Assembly (NCBI GenBank): GCA_945910005.1 | Contig: OX246737.1 | Coordinates: 79,942,245 to 80,006,244 of the forward strand | Length of the DNA: 64,000 nucleotides | Source of the DNA: Isoperla grammatica | Taxonomy: Eukaryota > Arthropoda > Insecta > Plecoptera > Perlodidae | Direction: 5' to 3' | Shown: piece by piece, positions 13,095-23,657 of the stretch | Layout of the letters: the number at the start of each line of letters is the position of its first letter | Numbering within the stretch: position 1 is the first letter of the stretch | Position numbers and translations under genes: made by a program | The notes under the pieces: generated by a model | What the model saw: only the letters and a program-made list of their open reading frames with translations | Told to the model about the DNA's origin: nothing | Database searches by the model: none

Positions 13095-14585
13095 CTAGAG
13101 CCAGGAAGGACCAAACCACCAAAGTTCAGAGTTTATGAGTTGTTTTGGGGTAGTACCTCGAGATAAAATGTCAGCGGAATTGTCTCCTGAGTTGACGTGC
13201 CTCCAGGTGCATTGATTTGTGAGGCCTTGAATTTCTGACACTCGATTAGCAACAAAGGTTTTCCACTTGTTGGAAGGAGAAGCGAGCCAGTGCAGTACTA
13301 TTGTGGAATCAGTCCACAAGTGAGTAGCTTTGATGCGGTGCCGGCTTAACTCGTCAGCGACCTTGGAGACCAGTTGGGCAAGCATGAGTGCGCCGCACAG
13401 TTCGAGTCTGGGAAGAGATATTTTCTTCAAGGGTGCGACACGAGACTTGGCGCACAGTAGATTAACGGAAGCTACATCGTTGGAGTGTCCACTTCGGATG
13501 TAGATGCAGGCGCCGTAGCTTGTTTCGGAGGCATCAGAGAACCCGTGGAGTTCAACGGAGGTTTCATCAGTGCCATGAGTAACTCTTCGCTTGATTGGCG
13601 CATCATTTAGGTCAAACAGCCTGGATCTATAGTGCATCCACGTAGTGTGGATGTGGAATGTCACCGATTCGTCCCAGCTGATGTTTAGCTGCCATAATTG
13701 TTGCATGGTGATTTTGGCTACAATGATTACTGGGGCAACGAGTCCCAGAGGATCAAATAAACGACTAGTTTCAGAGAGAATGGTTCTTTTGGTTACATTC
13801 GGAGGCTTGTTTGGGAGGGTAACCTTGAACTGGAAAGTGTCTGATGTAGGTTGCCAATGGATTCCTAAGGCCTTGATACTAGCCTTGCTATTTTCGGTTT
13901 CAATGGAATAGTATTGGTCCCTATGTTCAGGAGGAATGTTCTTCAACAGTTCTGGGTGATTGGCACACCATTTCTGTAATTCGAATCCACCTGAGTCAAG
14001 CATGTGAATCATTTCGGATTGTATTTGGAGAGCTGTTTCAAGAGAGTTAGAACCAGTTACTAGATCATCAACATAAAAGTCATTAACTGCAGTCTGAGCA
14101 GCAAGTGGGTAATTATGTTTCTCATCTCCAGCGAGCTGCTGTAATGTTCTAATTGCAAGAAATGGTGCAGCAGCGGTACCATAGGTTACTGTAGTCAACC
14201 GAAAAGTTTGTAGTTCTTCGTCAGGATTGTTCCGCCACACGATGCGTTGGTATTCTGTTTGAGGAGGCTCAACAAGAATTTGCCTGTACATTTGCTTGAT
14301 ATCTGTGGTGAAAACATAGACATGGATACGGAAAGACAGCATGATTGAAACCAAGTCACGTTGAATAGTTGGTCCAACCATTAATATATCGTTTAATGAC
14401 TGGCCACTGGATGATTTCGCTGAAGCGTCGAAGACAACTCGTAGTTTCGTGGTTGTACTGGAAGATTTGAGCACAGGATGGTGAGGAAGATAGTAGCAGT
14501 TTTCAGGTTCATTTTGTTCCTCAACCAACTCCATGTGATTAAGTTTCATGTATTCATTGAGGAAATCACAGTATTGTGATTTCAA
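13095..14585 (-). pseudogene. BEL reverse transcriptase and RNase H
   Basis: A 496-codon open stretch. Reverse transcriptase motifs in order: VVFDASAKS, TDIKQMYRQI, the TYGTAAAPFLA block and the catalytic box FYVDDLVTGS, intact with both aspartates. RNase H follows with LHGFSDASETSYGACIY and WTDSTIVLHWL. The sequence is BEL/Pao in type, in which the VFDAS block is standard. It is cut off upstream by two in-frame stops between 14585 and 14684 and downstream by a TAG at 13095. This is the best-preserved part of the element. Confidence 0.9.
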
Positions 14586-14681
14586 TATGTTATCTGAAGA
14601 TAAGCGTCGTTCTAGGCCTTTAAAACGTTTAACAGCTTGGTCTCTTGACTTTCCTTAACCTTGTGGATCTTGATTGAATGG

Positions 14682-15035
14682 CTATTGTACCATGTAACGG
14701 CCGCTTGATGTGCGCTGGAAGTGTGAACTGAAGTGAGCTCCGCATGCTTCCTCTTGCTTGGATGGTTTAGGAGATGAAATTCCAGAACAATCTTCGATCT
14801 TCCAAAACGCAGTGAGTAGATTATCGAGTTTAGTTTGAATGCTCAAATGGCTGAATAGAGGGTTCGATTGGATTGGCTGCATTGAATTGCCTCGTTGAGA
14901 CACCCTTCCAGTCACAACCCAGCCTAGCGAGGTTTTTTGATCTATGGGAAGATTTTTACCCATTTTGATCTGGCCTATGCATAAAAGTTCAAAGAATATT
15001 TCTGCCCCTAGGAGGGCATCTATGCCCCGCGGCAT
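14682..15035 (-). pseudogene. BEL protease-RT linker
   Basis: The frame resumes the BEL polyprotein after the inserted LINE fragment with PRGIDALLGAEIFFELL and TSLGWVVTGRV, both typical of the region between protease and reverse transcriptase in BEL elements. It ends at an in-frame TAG (14682-14684), with a second stop about 30 bases later. The same frame then continues into the RT block, so nonsense mutations rather than frameshifts separate the two. Confidence 0.8.
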
Positions 15036-15526
15036 ATTTATTTATTTATTTATTAATCATTTCCATTTACTACAAAATAGAATGGGGGTTGGCAGAAAAG
15101 AGCACAGCTCCAAACACCAGAGTGACTGCCAACCCATACTAAAATTAAAATATAATAATGAACATAATACAAAATACAAAATATAAAATACAAAACAAAA
15201 AACATGAAAACATAATATGAATGAAAATATAATTATAAGATACAACTGTTAAATATGAAGTAAAAAAGAATAAAAAAGAATAAAAAAATGAAAATTTACA
15301 AAACAATGTTTAAAAAATGCTCCGTTAAAGAGGCTTTGAAGACATCTAATGAGCGTGCCATCCTGATCTTGAGTGGTAGGGAATTCCACGATTGACAAGC
15401 CCTATAATAGAACCCTTTCTGGTAGGCTGCTGTTCTGGCAAAAGGTGGCCTGAACAATAGACCCCTACCAAATTGGGCACTACGATTACAGGCTTGTAGT
15501 CTTACATATGGATCCAGGTTTGTCCT
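15036..15526 (-). mobile_element. 5'-truncated LINE inserted in BEL protease
   Basis: Between two parts of BEL pol that belong together lies about 490 bases ending, on the minus strand, in a repeated AAATA tail (plus strand TATTTATTTATTTATT at 15037-15052). Its coding part ends in the common C-terminal signature of non-LTR reverse transcriptases: an arginine-rich segment, then QSWNSLPLKIRMARS and FKASL. Only the last 75 or so codons and the 3' untranslated region are present, as expected for incomplete target-primed reverse transcription. The clade (CR1, Jockey or similar) cannot be fixed from this piece. I did not find a clear target duplication. Confidence 0.75.
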
Positions 15527-17137
15527 AGGATCTGCAAGTTTAATTCTTTGCGGAAGATGCCAATCTCTGATGTCTACCTCGTTTAAAGGCAATTCACCTG
15601 TAATCTTATTTATGACCAGAAATTCTAGGTCTGCTTGAAAAGAATTGAATTGTGACTTGATTTTAGTTTGCACAGTGTGAGATGCTTTGGCTGACTGCTT
15701 GTTTATTCCGAATATGGGTGTGCATGTCTTGCTCCGCTTCAACCCTAGAGATTGTGCCATAGCTTCAGTCATGAAATGAGACTGGGAGCCCGAGTCAAGG
15801 AGAACACGGCAAGGGAAAAGAGCGCCAGTAGAATTAGATATGAGAATTATAGCTGTCGCGAGAACTACCTCCCCGTTGCCTTGCGAGCTTGAAGTAACTG
15901 TGGGTTGAACGGTTTCTGACTGTGGTCTAGTGGTTTCGCCCAAGTGTAGTATTGTATGATGTCGCTTATGGCACTTCCTGCAGGTTCCAGGATTTTTGCA
16001 TTTAATTGTTTGATGTCCGAACTTCAAACAATTGAGACAGATGTGCAGGTCTCTAGCCTTTTGTATCCTATCTTGAATAGATAGGGCAGAGAATTTATCG
16101 CACTGCATTAGTGAGTGTGATTGCTCGCAGAGTAGACATTTGAGCTGTGGGCTTGAAGTCACAAATGACGTAGATGGATTGTGAACCGGGTTTTTTCTCG
16201 AGTTAGGCTTATCCGAATTGCATGCTTCTAAAATGACGCACCGTTCATTTAGAAATTGAATTAAGTTCTTGTACTTCACATCAGTAACCGTGGCCGAATG
16301 AGTTTCCCAAAGGCGCCGGGTAGCAGAGTCGAATTTGTTAGTTATCATATACAAAATCAATGCGTCCCAATGGTGGGTAGGTTCGCCCAAGGTGGCAAGT
16401 GCTCGCATGTGTTTTTGAACGTTGTCGACTAGGGGTCTGAGATAAGCGGTGGATTCGCATTGTAGCTTCGGTAGCTCAAAGAGCGCTTGAATGTGTTTTG
16501 TAATAATAATCCTTTTGTTAGCGAATCTAGATTTTAGTAACTCCCATGCAGTGTCATAATTAACACTAGACACCTCAAGAGAATGAATAACGTTTAATGC
16601 ATCGCCTCGTAGGGAAGCTTTGAGGTAATGGAATTTTTGGATTTTATTGAGTGACTGATTTGAATCAATTAGGGAAGAGAATGTGTCTTGATATTGTTGC
16701 CAATCTTCGTAAGAACCATTGAAAGTAGGCAACTCGATGGTTTGAAGTTTAATGGCATTAGTTGTCAGAGTGGCAGCTGAGTGAGCAGAATCAGAATGAG
16801 GGCTTTGAGGAGTTGCATGAGGAGTCAAATAGTCCTGGATGCGTGCTTTAAGGTCAAAGTATTCTTCTTCAAATGCAATTCTTTCTTCTACTAATTCATG
16901 AGATGACTCAGTGTCAGCAAATAATTCTTCTAACTGTGTTTGAATACGATCGAATTCCAGCCAACATTCATCAATACTGTAAATTCGTACGGACAAGAGG
17001 GAGAGTGGTTTTGACGTGTCAAAGTCATCAACGAAGGTTTTATGACGAGTGAGTCGTGCTTTCACATGACCGCGCTGCTTGATGAGTAGTTTGACCTTGG
17101 CCGCGTCAGCCTTGGCAATGTCAGCTGGGGTAGCCAT
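15527..17137 (-). pseudogene. BEL gag and aspartic protease
   Basis: The probable start is ATG at 17135-17137 (MATPADIAKAD); an upstream in-frame ATG adds only 14 residues. The gag part has a coiled, acidic N-terminal half and a capsid-like region with TFNGSYEDWQQYQDTF, common in BEL gag. Zinc-knuckle-like motifs CLLCEQSHSLMQC, CLNCLKFGHQTIKC and CRKCHKRHHTILH follow. The protease active site is LLDSGSQSHF. The frame is open for about 530 codons and is then lost into the inserted LINE near 15526. Gag is therefore intact while pol is not. Confidence 0.88.
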
Positions 17138-17221
17138 AAAGACAATGCGAAAGACAGACAATGCTCGATTACAGTCCAAATAAATAGGTAAAAAATACGA
17201 CAGTAAATAAGATTGGCATGG

Positions 17222-17443
17222 TGTTGGAATTTAAAGTGTCCGCCGTTACATTCAGTGGTACTTTTATGTTTACGAGATAATATTGGTAATGTCCGCCATC
17301 TTGTAATATGTGTAAGTTGGTATTTCCGTTCTGTAATATTGTGCTGCGATCTGACGGAATAAACTACTTGTGTGACTTCCTACCAAGGTGACAGACGTCA
17401 TTATTTTTCCCTTTCTCCCATGAGTTGAATTCAAACGTTTTCA
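17222..17443 (+). repeat. Copia 5' LTR
   Basis: 222 bp, starting TGTTGGAATT. It matches 30705-30931 except for two base changes and the missing ACTAA before the terminal CA. The following bases (TGAGATCGGGT) should be the primer-binding site; I could not assign them to a tRNA. Confidence 0.92.
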
Positions 17444-17590
17444 TGAGATCGGGTAAATATTAATCAACGAAGAAGAAGTGAAAATACTGTGTATGTACGT
17501 GTGATAAGAAGTGAAAACCACCCAACCCTTAGGCCGAGACCTAGACCTCGACCTTGGTCCGCGTCATCAGTCTAGATTGTTCGTGTCGAC

Positions 17591-17660
17591 ATGGCGGAAG
17601 AGAAGAAGAATATTCCAAGGTTGAACACGGATAATTATGAAGTTTGGGCTGTACGGATTG
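17591..17660 (+). pseudogene. Copia gag, first 23 codons before the gypsy insertion
   Basis: An ATG at 17591 opens a frame beginning MAEEKKNIPRLN and ending in YEVWAVRI. The pattern of short basic start, then an NY.VW motif, is the usual start of copia gag (UBN2 type). The frame is cut at 17660 by the gypsy LTR and continues at 23658 after one ATTG copy. Confidence 0.8.
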
Positions 17661-17924
17661 TGTAGTGGTTGCAATTGCATCTAGTGGGCGGTGGCCGGGT
17701 TTAGGACATTGGCTGTCTCCGGTGGGCCGTGACTTGAGATCTTTTGTTTCAGTCTTTTGTTGTTTTTCTGATTGTTGTAATTGTCGGTGAAGAAATGAAA
17801 ATGGAAGTGTTTTAAAAAAATAATAAATCAAGTTTTCTCTTTAATGCATTATTTGTATTAGTGTGAGTAGATGAAAAATGAATTAACTACTACCTCCGAG
17901 GAGCCGCTTAGGTGCGGCATTACA
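17661..17924 (+). repeat. Gypsy 5' LTR
   Basis: 264 bp, one mismatch to the 3' copy. It contains AATAAA near 17820. An ATG at 17871 opens a frame that runs through the end of the LTR and the primer-binding site into gag. Confidence 0.95.
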
Positions 17925-19031
17925 TTGGTGGCAGCGGTGGGATGGACGGAGTCTCAGCAAGTTGCCATAGCTAAGCTTAAATGTAAGAAGTTGGCTAAAG
18001 ATTTCCTTCAAACTAATCAGCAGGTAGACTCTTTAACATCTTGGAAAGATTTTAGAGCACAATTAGAAGTAAGCTTTCGACCCAGAGAGCCTCTCGTTCA
18101 TGCAGAGGAAGCATTTCGTAGATGTGTTCAACTAAATAATGAAACGTCCCACGAGTATGCGATTAGATTGAAGGTTTTGGCTAAACGATTGCTACAAGTA
18201 AATAAGCCACACGTTTCGGTTGAGGGTCCTGAACAACATATCAGAGAGAAGTTAATGGCAGAACGCACTCTTGCACAGTTCTTGAGTGGTCTAAGGGAGG
18301 GAATCAAAAGGTTTGTTCTCTCACGATCACCTTCAACAATCGCATCTGCTATAGATGTCGCTCAAGAGGAGGAGGATAATGAACGCATGTCAACTAGTCG
18401 TAGTCAATCTCGATATGTTAACGTATTAGACGTTAACGAATCTGTACCACAATCTACTAGTGGGATGTACTACCGAAACGAGCATGTACAAATGAATTAT
18501 CGTTGCCCACAAACACCACTACAACTACCACCACCACCACCACCATCACCAGGGTTGTTTACTAATATGGGTAGGGGTACTAACACGTGTTATCGATGTG
18601 GTGCTGGAGATCACTGGAAGGCACAATGCCCTAATCCATTCAGGCCAGAATGTCACTTTTGTCACAAGAGGGGTCATATAGAGAAAGAGTGCCGCTCTAA
18701 GTTTCGAAATGTAGGGCACAATGGCAACATTCCAAACTGGTTTCCTCCTCACTTGAATGCAAATAATCAATATGCACAATTCATTCCCCAGCTTAATTCA
18801 CCACCTTACAATGGTAATATGTGGTTACCTCCATGGGGTGTGCCACAGCCACATTATAGTTTTGGACCAGTGCCAGGCTTTAGTGCTCCACAATACAGTG
18901 GTAATCTCGCCATACCTAGTCAAGCTTTGCCACACAATAGTATTCCACACCAGATTAATACACCGACGAGTCACCCAAACTCCAATCGCTCCCTATCTGC
19001 ACCCCGGGGTGGGGAGACAAGAGCGCCCTAA
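17871..19031 (+). CDS. Gypsy gag, N-terminus apparently deleted
   Basis: The frame includes a capsid fragment (GWTESQQVAIAKLK, then FRAQLEVSF and AIRLKVLAKRL) and two zinc knuckles, CYRCGAGDHWKAQC and CHFCHKRGHIEKEC, followed by a proline- and asparagine-rich tail. In gypsy gag the GW.ESQ..AIAKL block normally lies well inside the protein. Here it begins only about a dozen bases after the primer-binding site, with no ATG in between. The only in-frame ATG is in the LTR (17871). I infer an internal deletion of leader plus gag start. The stop TAA is at 19029-19031, and pol is in the -1 frame. Confidence 0.8.
   Translation: MKNELTTTSEEPLRCGITLVAAVGWTESQQVAIAKLKCKKLAKDFLQTNQQVDSLTSWKDFRAQLEVSFRPREPLVHAEEAFRRCVQLNNETSHEYAIRLKVLAKRLLQVNKPHVSVEGPEQHIREKLMAERTLAQFLSGLREGIKRFVLSRSPSTIASAIDVAQEEEDNERMSTSRSQSRYVNVLDVNESVPQSTSGMYYRNEHVQMNYRCPQTPLQLPPPPPPSPGLFTNMGRGTNTCYRCGAGDHWKAQCPNPFRPECHFCHKRGHIEKECRSKFRNVGHNGNIPNWFPPHLNANNQYAQFIPQLNSPPYNGNMWLPPWGVPQPHYSFGPVPGFSAPQYSGNLAIPSQALPHNSIPHQINTPTSHPNSNRSLSAPRGGETRAP
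17926..17943 (+). other. Gypsy primer-binding site, tRNA-Leu
   Basis: TGGTGGCAGCGGTGGGAT starts two bases after the LTR. It is the complement of a tRNA 3' end reading ATCCCACCGCTGCCA plus CCA, which I recognise as the 3' end of a tRNA-Leu. The assignment rests on remembered tRNA sequence. Confidence 0.65.
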
Positions 19032-19048
19032 TCTCACCATTTGGTCGA

Positions 19049-21373
19049 GTGGACGCCTCCGTGTTTGGTACACAGCAAGGTAACTGTTCTCAAACTTTAG
19101 GGGTAACGTTGCTTGTAGGGAATGAAAGTTATGATGTACTTGTCGACACAGGTGCCATGATCTCTATAGTAAAAGAATCTCTGACAGAGGGGTTGGAGAT
19201 AACGCCCATTGACTGTGGAGGTGTGAGGAGTATCTCGGGACACCCACTACCTCTCATTGGCACAGTTAGTATGGACTTCAGTATGGGAGGTAATAACTTC
19301 ACTCATACATTCTATGTCTTCCCTCAGGAACTACAAATCAGTGCAGGTGGATTGTTAGGACTCGATTTTCTAGAGAAAAATGCTGCATTGATTGATTTGG
19401 ACAAGAAGCAGCTGTGGATAAAAGGAATTTGCACCCCACTTATTAGTCAATTGAGGTATCAGGTTGATTTAAAACCCAATCAAGATTATCCTCATGATAA
19501 TGTATCAGCTATCAGGCATGAAACTCCTCATCAACATGATATAGTAAATAGGAAAGAACCCCCTCTTAACAAGGATAAGAATGTAAAGATAGAATTTACC
19601 AAGGATATCCCCAGGAGGTGGAGGAGGAGGAGGAAAGAACTTCCTCTTAGCAAGGATAAAGATGTAGAATCTCCCCAGAAGATTAGTAGGAGGATGAGGA
19701 AAGAACCCCCACTTAACAAGTATAAGGATGTAAGGATACAATCTCCCCAGGAGATTACTCAGGATTATCCTCATGATAATGTATCAGCTATAAGGCATGA
19801 AACTCATCATCAACATGATATGGTAAATAGAAAAGAACCCCCTCTTAACAAGGATAAGGATGTAAGGATAAAATCTCCCAAGGAGATTACTGAAAAAACA
19901 TGCTTCGTACGTGTTTGTGGAGAAATAGAGATTCCCCCCCGTTGTGAGATGCTATGTGCTGGAATACAGGACTGGCAAACTATGGGTGATATTTGTGTAG
20001 AACCATCTAAACTTAATGTTTATGGGTTATCGGTGGGCCGTGTGCTTACAACTTCTTTACCATCTCGTGCAGTGACGGTGAAAATAATAAATGTTACGCA
20101 GATGCCATTGTTGATTCCCAACAAGACAATTATTGGTGTTGTGGAGATGGTACAAGAGCACGATCATAATGCCAATCGTGTGTGCCATGTAATGGCTGAG
20201 GACACACCATTGGAATCATTGGAACAACACTTCAACCTAGATCATCTTGAACCTGTGATTCGAAAGAAATTACTTCTTCTCTTAGAAGAGTACCGTGATG
20301 TATTTTTGTTACCTGGGACAAAATTGGGATGTACTAATTTAGTTAAACACAGAATAGACGTGAGTGATGCTCCTCCGGTTGCAAAATATCCTTATCGCGT
20401 ACCTCACAGTACACGCCCTGTGTTGAAGGGTATCATCGATGATATGCTTAAAGATGAAATCATTACTCCGTCAACCTCACCATGGTCTGCACCTGTAGTG
20501 ATGGTCAAGAAGAAAGGTGGTGGGCCAAGCAATGTTAGATTGTGTGTCGATTACCGAGGGTTAAATGCCTTGACAAAGCGAGATTTCTTTCCCCTGCCCC
20601 ACTTGCAAGATACGCTTGATCAGTTGGGAGGAGCAGAGTTATTCACGTGTCTTGATTTTGCTAGTGGTTATTGGCAGGTAGAAGTGGATGAAAGAGATAT
20701 TGAAAAAACAGCATTTTCAACTCAAGATGGTCATTTTGAATGTTTAAGGATGGGATTCAGATTAAAAAATGCTCCATCCACTTGGCAGCGCCTTATGTAT
20801 GCAGTATTATCAGGTTTGACTGGAGAACAATGCCTAGTGTATCTAGACGATGTGGTGGCTTTCTCAGCGGGTGATATAGATGAGCACCTCAAGCGACTAA
20901 GAAACATTTTTGAGCGGCTAAGAAGTGCTAACTTGAAGCTAAAACCATCTAAGTGTAAATTTATGCAGAAAGAGACCAGTTATTTAGGACATGTGATATC
21001 AGCTAAGGGTGTTACAACTGATCCGGAAAAGATCTCAGTATTAAAAACATATCCTCAACCAAAGACAACTCGTGATGTAAAGGCATTTTTGGGCCTAGTA
21101 GGATTTTACCGACGTTTTATTGTTGACTTTGCAGAAACTGCTGTTCCATTGAATCAACTTACTCGTCAGGACACTAAATTTAACTGGTCATTAGCATGTC
21201 AGAATGCATTTGAGAAGTTAAGGGATGCTTTGTGTACAGAGCCAGTACTACTACGGTATCCAAATTTCAAGGAACCATTCATTCTATCGTGTGATGCAAG
21301 TGGCTATGCCGTAGGAGCTATTCTGTCGCAGCAAGTAAATGGTCTAGCTAGAGCAGCCAATAGCTTATGCTAG
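19049..21373 (+). pseudogene. Gypsy protease, reverse transcriptase and start of RNase H
   Basis: The frame lies at -1 relative to gag and has no ATG at its start, consistent with frameshift expression. The protease active site VLVDTGAMIS is at about residue 31. A repeat-rich linker fills residues 145-280. Reverse transcriptase follows with LCVDYRGLN, FSTQDGHFE and the intact catalytic box CLVYLDDVVAF. RNase H begins with LSCDASGYAVGA. The frame ends at a TAG at 21371-21373, but the RNase H sequence continues in another frame (PIAYASRALN). A one- or two-base indel near 21355 is therefore the break. Confidence 0.9.
19487..19890 (+). repeat. Internal repeats in the gypsy protease-RT linker
   Basis: A block encoding QDYPHDNVSAIRHET begins at 19484 and recurs at 19757, about 273 bases later. 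Shorter copies of a KEPPLNKDKDV-type segment occur four times within the span. The repeats keep the frame and encode a highly charged, low-complexity linker. They appear to be lineage-specific expansions within pol. Confidence 0.85.
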
Positions 21374-21380
21374 CCGAGCA

Positions 21381-21923
21381 TTGAACACCACTGAGCAGCG
21401 TTGGTCAGTGACTGAGAGGGAATGCCTTGCTGTTGTGTGGTCAATAAAGCATTTCAATTGCTACCTTTATGGCCACGAGTTTACCATCATCACAGATCAC
21501 CGTCCTCTTGTATGGTTGTTCAACCTTAAAGACCCAAGTTCGAAACTCATGCGCTGGGCACTGATGCTATCAGAGTATCAATTCAAAATTATTCATCGGG
21601 CCGGGAAAAAACATGGAAATGCTGATGCTCTGTCTCGGTTACCTTCGGTTGCAATGATAAATTATCAGCCCTTGTGGGATCGTACACACATCAAGGAACA
21701 ACAACACAGTGATGAATTGTTACGTCCATTGATGGAAAGATTAAGTACGGACTCGATGGCTAGTGAGGTGTACACATTAGATGAAGATGGCTTACTATAT
21801 AAAGTTAAATCGGGAATGGAGCGAAATGATCAGCTAGTTGCACCACAGTCAATGAGAAGAGACATCATGAACATTTATCACGATTTACCAATGGCCTCAC
21901 ATGTGGGATTTAAAAAAATTTAG
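21381..21923 (+). pseudogene. Gypsy RNase H and start of integrase
   Basis: This continues the polyprotein in a shifted frame: TEQRWSVTERECLAVVW, then TDHRPLVWLF and the RNase H end block HGNADALSRLP, all standard for gypsy. An integrase lead-in follows to HVGFKKI, where an in-frame TAG (21921-21923) stops it. Another frame change near 21945 leads to the main integrase frame. Confidence 0.88.
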
Positions 21924-21955
21924 GCCTTATTCGAAGTTTATTTTACTGGCCTGGG

Positions 21956-23266
21956 ATGTATGGGGATATTAAGAGGTACATAGCGGCGTGCAAGTCGTGC
22001 CTAGAGCACAAGTCTCCAACTCATCGTAAGAAGGCTCCATTGCAAGCATTTGCTGAGGTAACATGCCCGTTTGGAAGAGCCAGCATGGACGTGGTTGGTC
22101 CCTTACCAACGAGTGACGAGGGCTATAAATATATTTTAACGTATCAGTGTGCATTTACTAAGTATCCTGAAGCGTTCCCTATGCGAGATCAAGCTGCTGC
22201 TACGGTTGCAAAGAGCTTTGTAACTGGCGTGATTGCTCGCCATGGAGTTCCAGTTCAGCTCTTAACGGACTTAGGATCGAATTTCATGTCAAAAATGATG
22301 AAGGACGTATGTCGCCTCCTGCAGATTGGAAGAATTCAGACCACAAGCTACCATCCAGAGTCGAATAGGATGTTAGAACGCACGCACAGTACACTGAAGG
22401 AAATGCTTTCACACTTTGTAAAAGATAATCAACGCGACTGGCCGGAATGGATTCCGTACGTGCTAATGGCATATCGAGCTACGATCCACAGTGCGACTGG
22501 GGACACACCGTTCTACTTGTTGCATGGACGAGACTTTCCGTTCCCATTTCACAGCCTTGTTCAACCTCAACGGGTTAAATATGATTTGGCGGAAAATTAT
22601 GCCTCTGAACTTGCCGAGAGGCTGAAAATTGCGTTTGATCTCGTACGAACCAAGCTTCGTGCATCTCAGGAAGTGAGAGCTAGTCAATACAACAAGAGAT
22701 CTGGAACTGTTTCTTTCAAGGTTGGTGATCAAGTGTACTTGAACGTAGTGGTGGTGAAACCTGGAACAACAAAGAAGTTAGGACCCAAATGGACAGGACC
22801 ATATCGTATACTAGATCAGACGTCTCCTGTCAACTTTAGGATTAAGAGTGTTTATGGTGGAAAGGAACAGCTCGTTCACTGTAATCGTCTGAAACATGGA
22901 CCGGTTGTGACAGATGAGCCTATCCCTAGAGAAGAAGCAGCCCCAGTAGATCAGCAACGGAATGCATGGCATGCTACCCAAGATATTTGGGATGATGATA
23001 TCGTTCGGACTGGTCGTAATTTTATTGATGATGAACATGGTTCCGTTAGCGATGCACCGACCAGTGATGGAATGGCTGAGTATGACACAAATGTAGATTT
23101 AATGGATTCAGAGAATGAAGTCGACGATGGCTCGCCACAACATGAGTATGAATTCGATGCTGTGCCTGATCCACCGATGGAAAGAGGTGTACCATTACCT
23201 CCATATGCACTACGAAGTTCAGGACCTGTGAACGACTACCCCTGGGTCCTTCCAAAGAAGCTTTGA
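21956..23266 (+). pseudogene. Gypsy integrase and C-terminal tail
   Basis: The frame starts in MYGDIKRYIAACKSC, part of the zinc-binding module. The catalytic core has its first aspartate in SMDVVGPLP, the second in LLTDLGSNF (usually DQGSNF) and the glutamate in NRMLERTHSTLKEML. A GPKWTGPYRI block follows, the conserved C-terminal GPY/F module, then an acidic tail ending at 23266. Catalytic residues are present, but the domain is cut from the rest of pol by a stop and a frameshift. Confidence 0.88.
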
Positions 23267-23389
23267 CTGAAAATTTTCTAATCAATCTTTCAATAACCTT
23301 GTTAACGTATTTTATTATAAGTATGTTAATTAATCTGATGTGTGAAACAGGAACCACTAACTATGGTTCTGTTTGATTGAACGGGGCAA

Positions 23390-23653
23390 TGTAGTGGTTG
23401 CAATTGCATCTAGTGGGCGGTGGCCGGGTTTAGGACATTGGCTGTCTCCGGTGGGCCGTGACTTGAGATGTTTTGTTTCAGTCTTTTGTTGTTTTTCTGA
23501 TTGTTGTAATTGTCGGTGAAGAAATGAAAATGGAAGTGTTTTAAAAAAATAATAAATCAAGTTTTCTCTTTAATGCATTATTTGTATTAGTGTGAGTAGA
23601 TGAAAAATGAATTAACTACTACCTCCGAGGAGCCGCTTAGGTGCGGCATTACA
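23390..23653 (+). repeat. Gypsy 3' LTR
   Basis: 264 bp, one mismatch to 17661-17924. It is followed by ATTG and then directly by the continuation of copia gag. Confidence 0.95.
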
Positions 23654-23657
23654 ATTG

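Larger units (their letters stand above)
17661..23653 (+). mobile_element. Ty3/gypsy LTR retrotransposon inside copia gag (level 5)
   Basis: LTRs of 264 bp at 17661-17924 and 23390-23653 differ by one base (C/G in the GAGATCTTTT block). They begin TGTAGTGG and end ATTACA, with a 4-bp duplication ATTG at 17657-17660 and 23654-23657. A primer-binding site follows the 5' LTR and a purine-rich tract (GAACGGGGCAA) precedes the 3' LTR. Order is gag, protease, RT, RNase H, integrase, as in gypsy. Near-identical LTRs mean a recent insertion, yet pol has three breaks and gag appears to lack its N-terminal part. Confidence 0.93.

Noticed and set aside
17871..17924. The ATG in the gypsy LTR as the true gag start
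   Set aside because: The same LTR sequence opens a frame at 23600 into copia, so the ATG is a property of the LTR. It could be used, but it is not evidence of a natural gag N-terminus.
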